The notes beneath the pieces were generated by a model. It saw only the letters and a list, made by a program, of their open reading frames with translations, was not told the DNA's origin and ran no database searches. The position numbers and the translations under genes were made by a program. 64,000 bases of DNA, taken from the NCBI GenBank assembly GCA_005888075.1, contig VBKD01000174.1:1-64000 (forward strand). The letters are read 5' to 3'. Within the stretch, counting starts at the first letter, position 1. The number at the start of each line of letters is the position of its first letter. The DNA comes from Chloroflexota bacterium (GTDB lineage Bacteria; Chloroflexota; Dormibacteria; Dormibacterales; Dormibacteraceae). This document shows positions 39,850 to 47,671 of this stretch, piece by piece.

Positions 39850-40892
39850 GGCCTGATCTCGCCGGACCCTCGCGCGATCAGGCGCGAAGGCACGATGTGG
39901 TGCGCCGACGGTGCGTGGTCGCCGTCGAGACGCCGGAAAAGCACCTCGGCCGCGGCGCGGCCGATTGCCGCTGGGTCCTGAGCGATGACCGTGATGGCCG
40001 GCTCGAGCAAGTCCGCCAGCAGGAAGTCGTCGAATCCGATCAGCGCCACCCGATTGTGCAGTCCCAATTTTCGAAGGGCGCGGAAGCCGCCGATCGTGAT
40101 GAGGTTCTGGCCTGTGAACAGCGCGGTCGGTGGGCGCTTGCTTGAAAGCAGCTCGGTGGCGGCGGTCTCTGCGCTGGCGATGCCTCGGCAGTCAAGCCGA
40201 ACGATGCTCTCGTCGACGGCGATTCCTGCGGCAGCGAGCTCGTCGAGGTAGCCCTGATACCGCATCACCGCCGTGGAGATCGACAGCAGGTCGCCGATGT
40301 ACCCGATTCGTCTGTGCCCGTGGCCTATCAGGTGGCGAATTCCGCGCCGCACACCGAGGTCGTTATCGGTCAGCACGGTGTCCGCGTCCAGAAAGGCGGG
40401 CGGCCGGTCGACGAAAACGATCGCGGTCCCAGCCTGACGCTCGCTCAGCAAATAACTGTGGTCATGGCTCGCCGGAATGATGATCAGCCCGTCGACGCGC
40501 CGCGACGTAAAGGCCGACACGATCTCGCGCTCACGAGAGGCATCCTCGTCGGAGCTGGCGGCGAGCACGAGCACTCCTCTCTCACCGGCGACATCCTCGA
40601 TGGAGCGGTGCAGAGTCGAGGAGAACGGGTTGCCGACGTCCTCCAGCACGACGCCGATGGTTGCGCTCTTGCCGTCGGCGCGGCGCAGGCTGCTGGCGGT
40701 CAGGTTGGGCCGGTAACCGAGGCGATCGACCGCGGCCAGGACTCGACTGCGGACCTTGGCCGACACGGCCGGCTCCCCGTTGACCACCCGAGAAACGGTC
40801 TTGAGGCTGACGCCGGCCAGGGCGGCAACCTCGCGGATGGTCGGTCGCCGCCGATTCTGAGCGCTGGGATTTGGCCTGTCCAACGTTGACAT
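39846..40892 (-). CDS. LacI-family transcriptional repressor of the polyol locus
   Basis: The 348-residue regulator has the LacI helix-turn-helix and hinge at about residues 17-65 (TIREVAALAGVSLKTVSRVV, then NGEPAVSAKVRSRV). A periplasmic-binding-type effector domain follows (SATIGVVLEDVGNPFSSTLH, ALIGFDDFLLADLLEPAITV). ATG 40892 fits the family start; the frame beyond it is antisense to the binding-protein gene. Palindromic ACAACGTTGT sites lie in the divergent region and an 8-bp version covers its own first codons, so autorepression and repression of the transport operon are both likely. The effector is probably the polyol or a phosphorylated product. Confidence 0.93.
   Translation of the reverse strand: MSTLDRPNPSAQNRRRPTIREVAALAGVSLKTVSRVVNGEPAVSAKVRSRVLAAVDRLGYRPNLTASSLRRADGKSATIGVVLEDVGNPFSSTLHRSIEDVAGERGVLVLAASSDEDASREREIVSAFTSRRVDGLIIIPASHDHSYLLSERQAGTAIVFVDRPPAFLDADTVLTDNDLGVRRGIRHLIGHGHRRIGYIGDLLSISTAVMRYQGYLDELAAAGIAVDESIVRLDCRGIASAETAATELLSSKRPPTALFTGQNLITIGGFRALRKLGLHNRVALIGFDDFLLADLLEPAITVIAQDPAAIGRAAAEVLFRRLDGDHAPSAHHIVPSRLIARGSGEIRP
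40881..40888. promoter_or_regulatory. Partial LacI operator over the lacI start
   Basis: CAACGTTG, the 8-bp core of the two upstream operators, spans codons 2-4 of lacI. Its centre lies 88 bp from the first full site, about eight helical turns, which would suit looping or autoregulation. Confidence 0.5.
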
Positions 40893-40936
40893 ATCTTTCC
40901 AGATCCATTCCCGGAGCGGGGGGTTTTGAACGGGGC

Positions 40937-40966
40937 TTGCGCGTTGTCCAAGGATATGCTTAGATT
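40937..40966 (+). promoter_or_regulatory. Probable promoter of the polyol transport operon
   Basis: TTGCGC (40937-40942) and TAGATT (40961-40966) are 18 bases apart. The two operators begin immediately after the -10 box, where a bound repressor would block initiation. An extra half-site CGTTGTC lies at 40942-40948. Confidence 0.45.
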
Positions 40967-40967
40967 G

Positions 40968-40994
40968 ACAACGTTGTAAGTTGACAACGTTGTC
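40968..40994. promoter_or_regulatory. Tandem LacI-type operators
   Basis: Two identical 10-bp palindromes ACAACGTTGT occur at 40968-40977 and 40984-40993. The second extends to the perfect 12-bp GACAACGTTGTC at 40983-40994. Centres are 16 bp apart. LacI-family sites typically have a central CpG dyad, as here. They lie in the 165 bp between lacI and the binding-protein gene. Confidence 0.8.
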
Positions 40995-41057
40995 TGTTTG
41001 GCGATCGAGCTGGCGGCGAGGTTGTCGAATCCTGAACTGAACCAAGAGGTGACTCGC

Positions 41058-42428
41058 ATGAAGGTGCACAAACTTCGGCGTTCGCTCAGCGGTATCAAAG
41101 TCGCCATATCCGGCGGCCGCATGGCCGTGATCGTGGTCTTGTTGATCGCGGTCGGGGCGTGCAGCGGCGGAGCCGGCGGCGGCGGGGGCGGCGCGGGTAC
41201 CACGACCCTGACGATCGCGTCGGTCCAGAACGATGCGATGACGGATCTGAAGGGGCTCGTTCCCGACTTCCAAAAGGCTCACCCGAATATCAAGGTCAAC
41301 ATCGTGACCCTGCCCGAGGACCAGGTCAGGCAACAGGTGACCCAGGACGTTGCGACCAAGAGCGGGAAGTACGACCTGTTCACGATTGGCACTTACGAGG
41401 TGCCGCTGTGGGCGAAGAAGACCTGGCTCGAAGATCTGGCGCCTTACATCGCAAAGGATTCGTCTTATGACGCCAATGACCTCATCCCCGGAGTCAAGTC
41501 GGCCCTCAGCTACAAGAACGATCTCTACGCGGTACCTTTCTATGGCGAGTCCTCGATGCTCATGTATCGCAAGGACATGCTGGCGGCCAAGGGCGTGACG
41601 ATGCCGGATCACCCGACCTGGGACCAGGTGGCGGCGGCCGCCCGGGCGGTCAACGGCAACGGCGTGAACGGCATCTGCCTGAGGGGACTCCCTGGTTGGG
41701 GCGAGCAGCTCGCTCCACTCGACACCGTGGTGAACACATTCGGCGGTCGGTGGTTTGACCAGAGCTGGAACGCGCAGTTGAACACGCAGCAGTGGAAGGA
41801 CGCCGTTACCTTTTATGTAAATCTGCTCAAGACGGCAGGCGAGCCTGGCGCCGGCAACGCGGGATTCACCGAGTGCCTGAACGCGTACAACAGCGGCAAG
41901 GTCGCGATGTGGTACGACGCCACCGTGGCCGCCAGCTTCTTCACCGGGGACGCCGCGACGAACTCGGGCTATGCCTACGCGCCCACCAAGGTCAAGGATT
42001 GGTCGGGTTGGCTGTGGGCGTGGTCGCTCGGGATGCCTTCCACCAGCACCAAGAAGGATGCGGCCTGGACCTTTATGAGCTGGGCCACGAACAAGGACTA
42101 TGCGAAGTTGGTCGGAAGCAAATTGGGGTGGAAGCGGGTGGCGCCGGGAACTCGCACCTCGACATATGCGCTCCCGGAGTACAAAGCTGCCTCGGCCGGT
42201 TTCGCGCAGGTCACACTCGACTCAATCGCCCACGCCGACATCACACACCCCACGGTCGATCCGGTTCCGTACATCGGAATCCAGTACGTCGACATTGACG
42301 AATTCCAGCAACTCGGCGACCAGGTCTCCCAGGAGTTCGCCAAGGTGATTGCAGGCACTCAAACAATCGACCAGGCACTGCAAAAAGCCCAAGCTTTGGC
42401 AGCAGCGGTCGGCAAAGCTCACCAGTAA
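41058..42428 (+). CDS. Polyol-type ABC transporter binding lipoprotein
   Basis: ATG 41058, behind AAGAGGTGA, gives 456 residues. The signal helix AVIVVLLIAVGAC ends in a lipobox cysteine followed by a Gly-rich linker. The mature domain is a CUT1 solute-binding protein (QKAHPNIKVNIVTLPEDQ, LYAVPFYGESSMLMYRKDML, TKKDAAWTFMSWATNKDYAK). The VPFYGESSMLMYRKD block is characteristic of sorbitol/mannitol binding proteins such as SmoE/MtlE. It captures a polyol outside the cell for the next two permeases. Repression by the divergent LacI protein at the adjacent operators is expected. Confidence 0.92.
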   Translation: MKVHKLRRSLSGIKVAISGGRMAVIVVLLIAVGACSGGAGGGGGGAGTTTLTIASVQNDAMTDLKGLVPDFQKAHPNIKVNIVTLPEDQVRQQVTQDVATKSGKYDLFTIGTYEVPLWAKKTWLEDLAPYIAKDSSYDANDLIPGVKSALSYKNDLYAVPFYGESSMLMYRKDMLAAKGVTMPDHPTWDQVAAAARAVNGNGVNGICLRGLPGWGEQLAPLDTVVNTFGGRWFDQSWNAQLNTQQWKDAVTFYVNLLKTAGEPGAGNAGFTECLNAYNSGKVAMWYDATVAASFFTGDAATNSGYAYAPTKVKDWSGWLWAWSLGMPSTSTKKDAAWTFMSWATNKDYAKLVGSKLGWKRVAPGTRTSTYALPEYKAASAGFAQVTLDSIAHADITHPTVDPVPYIGIQYVDIDEFQQLGDQVSQEFAKVIAGTQTIDQALQKAQALAAAVGKAHQ

Positions 42429-42436
42429 TTGAAAAG

Positions 42437-42455
42437 TGATCTCGAAAAGAGATCG
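42437..42455 (+). repeat. Small hairpin between binding-protein and permease genes
   Basis: GATCTC (42438-42443) and GAGATC (42449-42454) form a perfect 6-bp stem around GAAAA, plus a T-G pair, 9 bases after the binding-protein stop codon. Such hairpins often protect the 3' end of the binding-protein mRNA or partly terminate transcription, giving excess binding protein over permease. Confidence 0.45.
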
Positions 42456-42461
42456 CCCCAA

Positions 42462-43409
42462 GTGAAAAGCGTCAGTAGCGTCCTCCTCCGTTCGGCCGCC
42501 GGGAGCGGAGGCGTTCAAACCGCCTCCGTTTCCCGCCGGGAGTCCTGGCTGCGGCGCGTGCCCCTGCTCCCGGCTTTCATCTTCGTCTTGCTCCTGACGC
42601 AGATCCCGTTTGTGCTGACGATCTATTACAGCTTTTTCTCGTGGAACCTTCTCAACGAGGGCAGCTTCCGTTTCGCAGGGCTCGAGAACTACGCGAGGCT
42701 CTTGACCGACGAACGCCTCCGGACTGCTGTCCTGAACACCGTGGTCTTGACTGTTGCCGTGATCGCCATTTCGGTCATCCTCGGCCTGGCGGTGGCTTCG
42801 CTGCTGAACTCGGAGGTTTTCGGCAAGGGTCTGATGCGCACGCTCATGATCGCGCCATTCCTCATCATGCCCACCGCTGGTGCTCTGGTCTGGAAGGACA
42901 CGCTTCTCAACCCGCTGTTCGGCCTGCTTCCTTATTTGCTGACCCCATTCGGCCTTGGCCGCGTGGACTTGGTCAACCAGTTTCCGATGGCGACAGTCGT
43001 GACCGTGGAGGTCTGGCGCTGGACGCCGTTCATGATGCTCATCATCCTCGCCGGCCTCCAATCACAGAACCCTGAGATCCTGGAGGCGGCGCGCGTCGAC
43101 GGGGCGAACGCCTTCCAGTCTTTTCGCCGGATCACCCTGCCTCTGGTGCGGCCCTTCATCGAGCTCGGTGCATTGCTGGGATCACTTTTCGTGGTCCAGA
43201 CCTACGACTCCATCTACATGCTGACCTATGGCGGTCCGGGCCAGGACACCACCAACATCCCGTTCCTGCTCTACGAAGTTGCCTTTCAGGGCTACAACAT
43301 CGGCCAGGCCTCCGCGATCGGGGTGGTCGCCGTGATCATGACCATCATCGTCGCCACTTTTGCGCTGCGCACGCTGTTCTCGATCTTTCAGGTGGAGGCC
43401 AGGCGATGA
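42462..43409 (+). CDS. Polyol ABC transporter permease 1 (CUT1, SmoF/MtlF-like)
   Basis: From GTG 42462 the protein has 315 residues with six helices. The EAA loop is EAARVDGANAFQSFRRITLP, and YMLTYGGPGQDTTNIPFLLY is typical of polyol permeases. A TTG at 42429 right after the previous stop would give 326 residues but would place the intergenic hairpin inside the gene. It overlaps the second permease by four bases (ATGA). Confidence 0.92.
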   Translation: MKSVSSVLLRSAAGSGGVQTASVSRRESWLRRVPLLPAFIFVLLLTQIPFVLTIYYSFFSWNLLNEGSFRFAGLENYARLLTDERLRTAVLNTVVLTVAVIAISVILGLAVASLLNSEVFGKGLMRTLMIAPFLIMPTAGALVWKDTLLNPLFGLLPYLLTPFGLGRVDLVNQFPMATVVTVEVWRWTPFMMLIILAGLQSQNPEILEAARVDGANAFQSFRRITLPLVRPFIELGALLGSLFVVQTYDSIYMLTYGGPGQDTTNIPFLLYEVAFQGYNIGQASAIGVVAVIMTIIVATFALRTLFSIFQVEARR

Positions 43410-44233
43410 GCACTGCCAGGACGGGACTCCGCTCGAGATTGTTGTGGTCGGTGGTCGGCTGGCTTGTCGTGTTCGTCTTCTTCTTCCCAGTCCTTTGGAT
43501 GTGGTTGGAAAGTCTCAAGACGGAGCCGCAAGCCGCCAGCTCGCCGCCCACGATCCTGTTCGCGCCGACACTGATGGAGTTCCAGGACGTGCTCTCCGGC
43601 GACTTCCCACCCTTCTTCATCAACTCGGCGATCGCAAGCCTGGTTTCGACTTTTCTGGTCCTCGTGCTCGGATTGCCCGCCGCGTACGCCCTTGCCATCA
43701 GGCCGGTGAAGAAGACTCAAGACGTGCTCTTCTTCTTCATCTCGACCCGCTTCCTGCCGTTTGCCGCCAGCCTCGTGCCGCTGTACCTGCTGGCCCGGGA
43801 CCTGCACCTGCTCGACAACATCCTGGCGCTGATCCTCATCTACACCACGATCAACCTCCCGCTCGGGGTGTGGCTGCTGCGCTCGTTTCTCCTCGAGATT
43901 CCTCCCGATCTCTTTGAGGCGGCGCGCGTCGACGGCGCCCAGTTTCGGCACGAGATACTTCGAATCGTGGTGCCCCTGATCGCGCCCGGGATTGCGGCCA
44001 CCTCCTTGATCTGCCTCATCTTCAGCTGGAACGAGTTCTTCTACGCGGTCAACTTCACTTCCTCCGTCGCGGCCACCGCGCCGATCTTCCTGGTCGGCTT
44101 CATCAGCGGCCGCGGCCTGTTCTACGCGAAGCTGGCGGCAGCCGCCACGCTGGCCAGCCTGCCGGTCTTGCTGGCAGGGTGGATCGCGCAGAAACAGCTC
44201 ATCCGCGGACTAACCATGGGGGCGGTCAAATGA
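43406..44233 (+). CDS. Polyol ABC transporter permease 2 (CUT1, SmoG/MtlG-like)
   Basis: The 275-residue permease has six helices and the EAA loop EAARVDGAQFRHEILRIVVP. The second half, ISTRFLPFAASLVPLYLLAR, contains the RFLPP-like segment common in sorbitol/mannitol permeases. Both ends overlap neighbouring genes by four bases, so expression is stoichiometric with the first permease and the dehydrogenase. No ATPase gene occurs in the locus. Confidence 0.92.
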   Translation: MSTARTGLRSRLLWSVVGWLVVFVFFFPVLWMWLESLKTEPQAASSPPTILFAPTLMEFQDVLSGDFPPFFINSAIASLVSTFLVLVLGLPAAYALAIRPVKKTQDVLFFFISTRFLPFAASLVPLYLLARDLHLLDNILALILIYTTINLPLGVWLLRSFLLEIPPDLFEAARVDGAQFRHEILRIVVPLIAPGIAATSLICLIFSWNEFFYAVNFTSSVAATAPIFLVGFISGRGLFYAKLAAAATLASLPVLLAGWIAQKQLIRGLTMGAVK

Positions 44234-45228
44234 AGGCAGTGGTGATCGAGGAGCCGGGCAAGGTTGCCGTGCGGTCGATTGACGACCCCACGCCCGGTGA
44301 GATGGACGCGATCGTCAAGGTGGAAGCCTGCGGGATCTGCGGCACGGACATCCATGTCCTGCAAGGTGAGTTCGCTCCGACCCGCTACCCGATCGTTCCC
44401 GGCCACGAGTTCTGCGGCGAGGTGGTGGCCGTGGGCTCTGGCGTGAGCAACGTTTCGATCGGAGATTTCGTAGCCGTGGATCCTTCGCTCTATTGCGGGC
44501 ATTGCAAGATGTGCCGCCTCGGCCGCTTCAATCTCTGCGAGAACTGGAACGCGGTCGGCGTCGGGAGCGTCAACGGCGCCTGCGCCGAGCTCGTCAGGGT
44601 CCCGTCCGCGAGCGCGTTCCAGGTGGAGGCCGACTTTCCCCGCCACTGGGCCACACTCGTCGAGCCGCTGTCCTGCGTCGTGCATGGCCTTGACCAGTTC
44701 GGTCCCAAGCCCGCCGACGATTACCTCATCTATGGCGCCGGGACGATGGGCCTTCTGCTCGCGCAGCTGGTGAAGCACAACGGTGCGGGCGGCCTGGACA
44801 TGGTCGAGACCAACCCGGCGCGTCACCAGCTGGCTAAGCGATTGGCCGCCGATCGGGTCGTGGCATCGGCGGACGAGCTCGACCGGCCGCAGGGCTGGGA
44901 CGTTGTGATCGATGCGACGGGCGTCGTCCCCGCCATCGAGGATGGAATTCGACGAGTCGCTCGTGGCGGCACTTTTTTGATGTTCGGCGTTGCTCGCTCG
45001 GATGCGAGTGCCAAGATCTCACCCTTTCGCGTCTACAACGACGAGATCCGGATCATCGGCTCGATGGCGGTTCTCCATAGCTTCGAGCGCGCGCTTGCGC
45101 TGTTCGAGAAGGGCGTCATCGACAGCGACGCCATGATCACCAACCGTTTCGGTCTGGACGACTACATGAACGCGATCGACGCGTTCCGGTCTGGCGGCGG
45201 GCTCAAGGTCCAGGTGCGGCCAAACTGA
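44230..45228 (+). CDS. Zinc-dependent polyol (sorbitol-type) dehydrogenase
   Basis: ATG 44230 overlaps the permease stop and gives 332 residues of the zinc MDR superfamily. Catalytic zinc ligands are Cys in EACGICGTDIHV and His-Glu in VPGHEFCGEVVAVG. The structural zinc lobe is CGHCKMCRLGRFNLC. The Rossmann motif is IYGAGTMGLLLAQL, with Glu at the end of beta-2 (MVETNPAR), pointing to NAD+. Co-transcription with a polyol importer and linkage to a PfkB kinase suggest oxidation of a hexitol such as sorbitol to fructose. Confidence 0.92.
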   Translation: MKAVVIEEPGKVAVRSIDDPTPGEMDAIVKVEACGICGTDIHVLQGEFAPTRYPIVPGHEFCGEVVAVGSGVSNVSIGDFVAVDPSLYCGHCKMCRLGRFNLCENWNAVGVGSVNGACAELVRVPSASAFQVEADFPRHWATLVEPLSCVVHGLDQFGPKPADDYLIYGAGTMGLLLAQLVKHNGAGGLDMVETNPARHQLAKRLAADRVVASADELDRPQGWDVVIDATGVVPAIEDGIRRVARGGTFLMFGVARSDASAKISPFRVYNDEIRIIGSMAVLHSFERALALFEKGVIDSDAMITNRFGLDDYMNAIDAFRSGGGLKVQVRPN

Positions 45229-45277
45229 CCGGTCTCCCGCGCGCGTCTATATCTAATGTGGCGCGACGGAGTCGATT

Positions 45278-45338
45278 GGGCTCGGCTATCTGAATCTCGA
45301 ATGGGCCGCGCCCGCGGTCTCGGGCGTAAGCCGAGTTT
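45278..45338. repeat. Long inverted repeat, possible structured RNA or terminator
   Basis: CTCGGCT (45281-45287) pairs with AGCCGAG (45329-45335), extended by three G-T pairs on the outside. The 41-base interior contains a further small stem (GGGC-CGC-GCCC). It lies 50 bp after the dehydrogenase stop codon and could end the polyol operon or be part of a small RNA. No T-run follows. Confidence 0.35.
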
Positions 45339-45376
45339 CGTGCCGCACCGGTGACGCGCGGTCGTAGATTGCTTTT

Positions 45377-45583
45377 ATGAGCGACGTGATTCCCCCGGAA
45401 GGGGCGACCGACGAGCAGGTGGACGCCTTCATCGCGAGCCTGCGCGCGGAGGCGCGCGCAAGGGTGCGCGAGATGATGGCCGCCGGGGCTTCCGAGGACG
45501 AGATCACCGAGTACATCGAAAGCTTGGAATCGGCTGGGAGCGACGCCGCCGAAGGTACGTCATCCTCCGCCGGCGGAGCGTGA
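45377..45583 (+). CDS. Small acidic helical protein, unknown function
   Basis: This 68-residue protein is strongly acidic, with a helical core VDAFIASLRAEARARVREMM then ASEDEITEYIESLESA and a Ser/Ala/Gly tail. The reading frame is balanced and protein-like, but no ribosome site precedes ATG 45377, so it may be leaderless. It has no recognisable family and stands alone between the polyol locus and the LysR gene. Confidence 0.5.
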   Translation: MSDVIPPEGATDEQVDAFIASLRAEARARVREMMAAGASEDEITEYIESLESAGSDAAEGTSSSAGGA

Positions 45584-45618
45584 GGGACATTGGTGAAGCT
45601 TCGGATGCCGCTATTTTC

Positions 45619-45633
45619 GTTTGCCCTGCAAAC
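45619..45633. promoter_or_regulatory. Candidate LysR-type box upstream of the lysR gene
   Basis: GTTTGC-CCT-GCAAAC is a perfect 15-bp interrupted palindrome that contains the T-N11-A core typical of LysR sites. It lies about 117 bp before the LysR start, in a 166-bp gap that is more AT-rich than its surroundings. Autoregulation is the simple reading. Confidence 0.5.
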
Positions 45634-45749
45634 TATGGATTAGGATTGAATCAAAGGCGAAACTTGGCTTTTAGGGGCGCCAGGTTTACCAAAACATCAG
45701 CCGGCGACGGCCGCGATCGCCAACCAATTAACAAGGGAGGCGGCCGCCC

Positions 45750-46796
45750 ATGGAAGCCCATGACAGCGCCAACGTCGGCCCGGTCCCACTGACCGGGGAC
45801 GGTAAGGAAACCTCGGACCGACCAGAACCAGGCGATCTGACAGCCCACCCGGCGGGGCACTCCGCTGCCGCTCTGGATGTGTGGCAGCTCCGCTACTTCG
45901 TTGCGGTCGCTGAGGCCTTGCATTTCGGTCGGGCGGCGGAGCGCCTACACGTTTCCCAACCGTCGTTGAGCCGCCAGATCCAGCATCTCGAGCGTCAGTT
46001 GGGGGTGCTGCTGCTGAATCGAGACAAGCACACGGTCATCCTGACGGCGGCCGGTTGGGCGCTGCTCCACGAAGCCCGTCAGATCGTCGGGATGACCCAG
46101 CGCGCCGAGCGAATCGTTCGGAGCGTCGGCAACAAGCCGGCGGGGGCGCTCCGCATCGGGGTGAGCGAGCCGTTGAGCTGGATAGTCAACAGCCCGGTCC
46201 TACGGCGTATGGCGGAAATGTATCCAGCCGTCCATCCATCGCTCGAGGACATGTCCGCCGCCGACCAGATCAGCGCGTTGCGATACCGGCAGCTCGACAT
46301 CGCGATGGTCTGGGAGCCGGCGAACGCGAATGAGTCGAGTGGGGAGTTCGAACGCCTGGAGCTGTGGGAAGACGATCCTTGGCTCGTCATGGCGCCGACC
46401 CACGAACTGGCAAGAAAGAGCGTTATCGGGCGCGAGGACCTCACCAGCCAAAAAATCCTGCTGTGGCGCCGGCAAGAGAACCCAGCTCTTTTTGACGAGG
46501 TCCTTCATGCCCTCAGATCCTGGGGCATCCACCAGCAACCCATCGTTGGCGACGGTTCGGGTCTCTTGAGCTTGATAAGGGCCGGACTTGGTGTAGCTCT
46601 TGCGCCCAACCACGCGGCCCAGTTGCTGGGAGGTTTGGTCGCTAGGCCCCTGGCTGAAGCAATCCTGAAATACCGAGCGGTTTTGGTGTGGCGCCGCGCG
46701 GAGAAGACACCTGCGCTGCGCGGCTACGTGGAAATTGCAAAAGCGCTACGAGACAGCAGCTACTGGTCCGATCCCGTCCTTCCCCAGGCTATTTAA
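45750..46796 (+). CDS. LysR-family transcriptional regulator
   Basis: The 348-residue protein has a 40-residue polar N-terminal extension before the winged HTH (LRYFVAVAEALHFGRAAERL, HVSQPSLSRQIQHLERQLGV). The LysR co-inducer domain follows (GALRIGVSEPLSWIVNSPVL, LDIAMVWEPANANESSGEFE). ATG 45750 is supported by GGGAGG nine bases upstream. The N-terminal extension is longer than usual. No co-regulated divergent gene is obvious, so the target is unknown. The C-terminus shares TTAA with the stop of the convergent LuxR-type gene. Confidence 0.92.
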   Translation: MEAHDSANVGPVPLTGDGKETSDRPEPGDLTAHPAGHSAAALDVWQLRYFVAVAEALHFGRAAERLHVSQPSLSRQIQHLERQLGVLLLNRDKHTVILTAAGWALLHEARQIVGMTQRAERIVRSVGNKPAGALRIGVSEPLSWIVNSPVLRRMAEMYPAVHPSLEDMSAADQISALRYRQLDIAMVWEPANANESSGEFERLELWEDDPWLVMAPTHELARKSVIGREDLTSQKILLWRRQENPALFDEVLHALRSWGIHQQPIVGDGSGLLSLIRAGLGVALAPNHAAQLLGGLVARPLAEAILKYRAVLVWRRAEKTPALRGYVEIAKALRDSSYWSDPVLPQAI

Positions 46797-47350
46797 GCCG
46801 GAATTCCGCGAGAGCCATCGTGCGGCTGCCGGACCAGCACCGCAGCCTGGGTTCGGTTGCGGACGCCCAGCTTGAGGAAGATGTGCTCGACGTGCCGATT
46901 CACCGTCGAAATCGAGATCGCGAGACCGTGAGAGATGTCCCGGTTGGTCAGACCCGCTCGGATCATCCTCAATATCTGGCGCTCCCTCACCGTTAGCGTC
47001 TCCAACGAAGCCGGAGCACTGCCTGGAGTTCCTGTCGTGCGGCCTACGACCGATACGACGTTCGCCAGCAGGACCACCTCTCCATAAGAGAGCGCCAGCC
47101 AGACGGGCGTATCCGAGTGAGCGGCTCTTACGCGCTGGACGGCGGACATCGCCGCGTCGGCATCGTCGAAGTGGCAGTGAAGGATCACCCTGTCTACGGC
47201 CCGGCCCCGAATCGCGCTCTGGATCTCGTCCGGCGCGACCTGCCACCGCACGACGAAGCCCAGATCTTCAGCGGGAAAATCATCCGGGCTGTGTGAGGCG
47301 TATTCGACCAGCCCAATGGGCACAGGCCTTGCCGGTTCTCTCAGTTCCAT
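46793..47350 (-). CDS. LuxR-type HTH regulator with atypical N-terminal domain
   Basis: ATG 47350, behind a GGGGGG ribosome site, gives 185 residues. The C-terminal GerE/LuxR HTH is clear (LTVRERQILRMIRAGLTNRD and STVNRHVEHIFLKLGVRNRT). The N-terminal 110 residues look like a degenerate receiver (VDRVILHCHFDDADAAMSAV) without a convincing phospho-Asp/Lys set. Activation is therefore probably not by phosphorylation. It stands divergent from a receiver-only regulator across a 321-bp gap. Confidence 0.85.
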   Translation of the reverse strand: MELREPARPVPIGLVEYASHSPDDFPAEDLGFVVRWQVAPDEIQSAIRGRAVDRVILHCHFDDADAAMSAVQRVRAAHSDTPVWLALSYGEVVLLANVVSVVGRTTGTPGSAPASLETLTVRERQILRMIRAGLTNRDISHGLAISISTVNRHVEHIFLKLGVRNRTQAAVLVRQPHDGSRGIPA

Positions 47351-47671
47351 CGTTCCCCCCAACCCTTGCAAGGTCCACGCCCTGTTGATTCGGGCCGCCA
47401 CCATCCGCCGATTGCTGCACTGCTAATCAGATTTAATGACTCGCTTATCGTTACGCGATTAGCATCCGGCAAACGGATAGCACTTGTCCAATGCCGGTTC
47501 CGTATCGACACCATCACGTGTCGTATCACCGTGGCGGTTCGGCGTCTGTGTCGTCCGTAATTGAGTGTTGTCCGCGGCGCCCGCCGGCGTCCCCGCATCC
47601 TCGGTAATCCGCACTGTCAGGGTCACCAATTGTCGTCTCTGAATTCCTCATCCATATTTGATGGCGCGCAG
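47351..47671. other. Divergent regulatory gap of about 320 bp
   Basis: Between the LuxR-type gene and the receiver gene no coding sequence is supported. An inverted repeat GCTAATC (47422-47428) / GATTAGC (47457-47463) flanks a 28-base AT-richer segment and is the only clear structure. If the receiver gene used TTG 47633 or GTG 47561, the gap would shrink to as little as 210 bp. Confidence 0.45.

Noticed and set aside
45580..45792. 70-codon frame overlapping the end of the small acidic gene and the start of lysR
   Set aside because: Composition is not protein-like, and it covers the LysR-type box and the LysR ribosome site, which are better supported.
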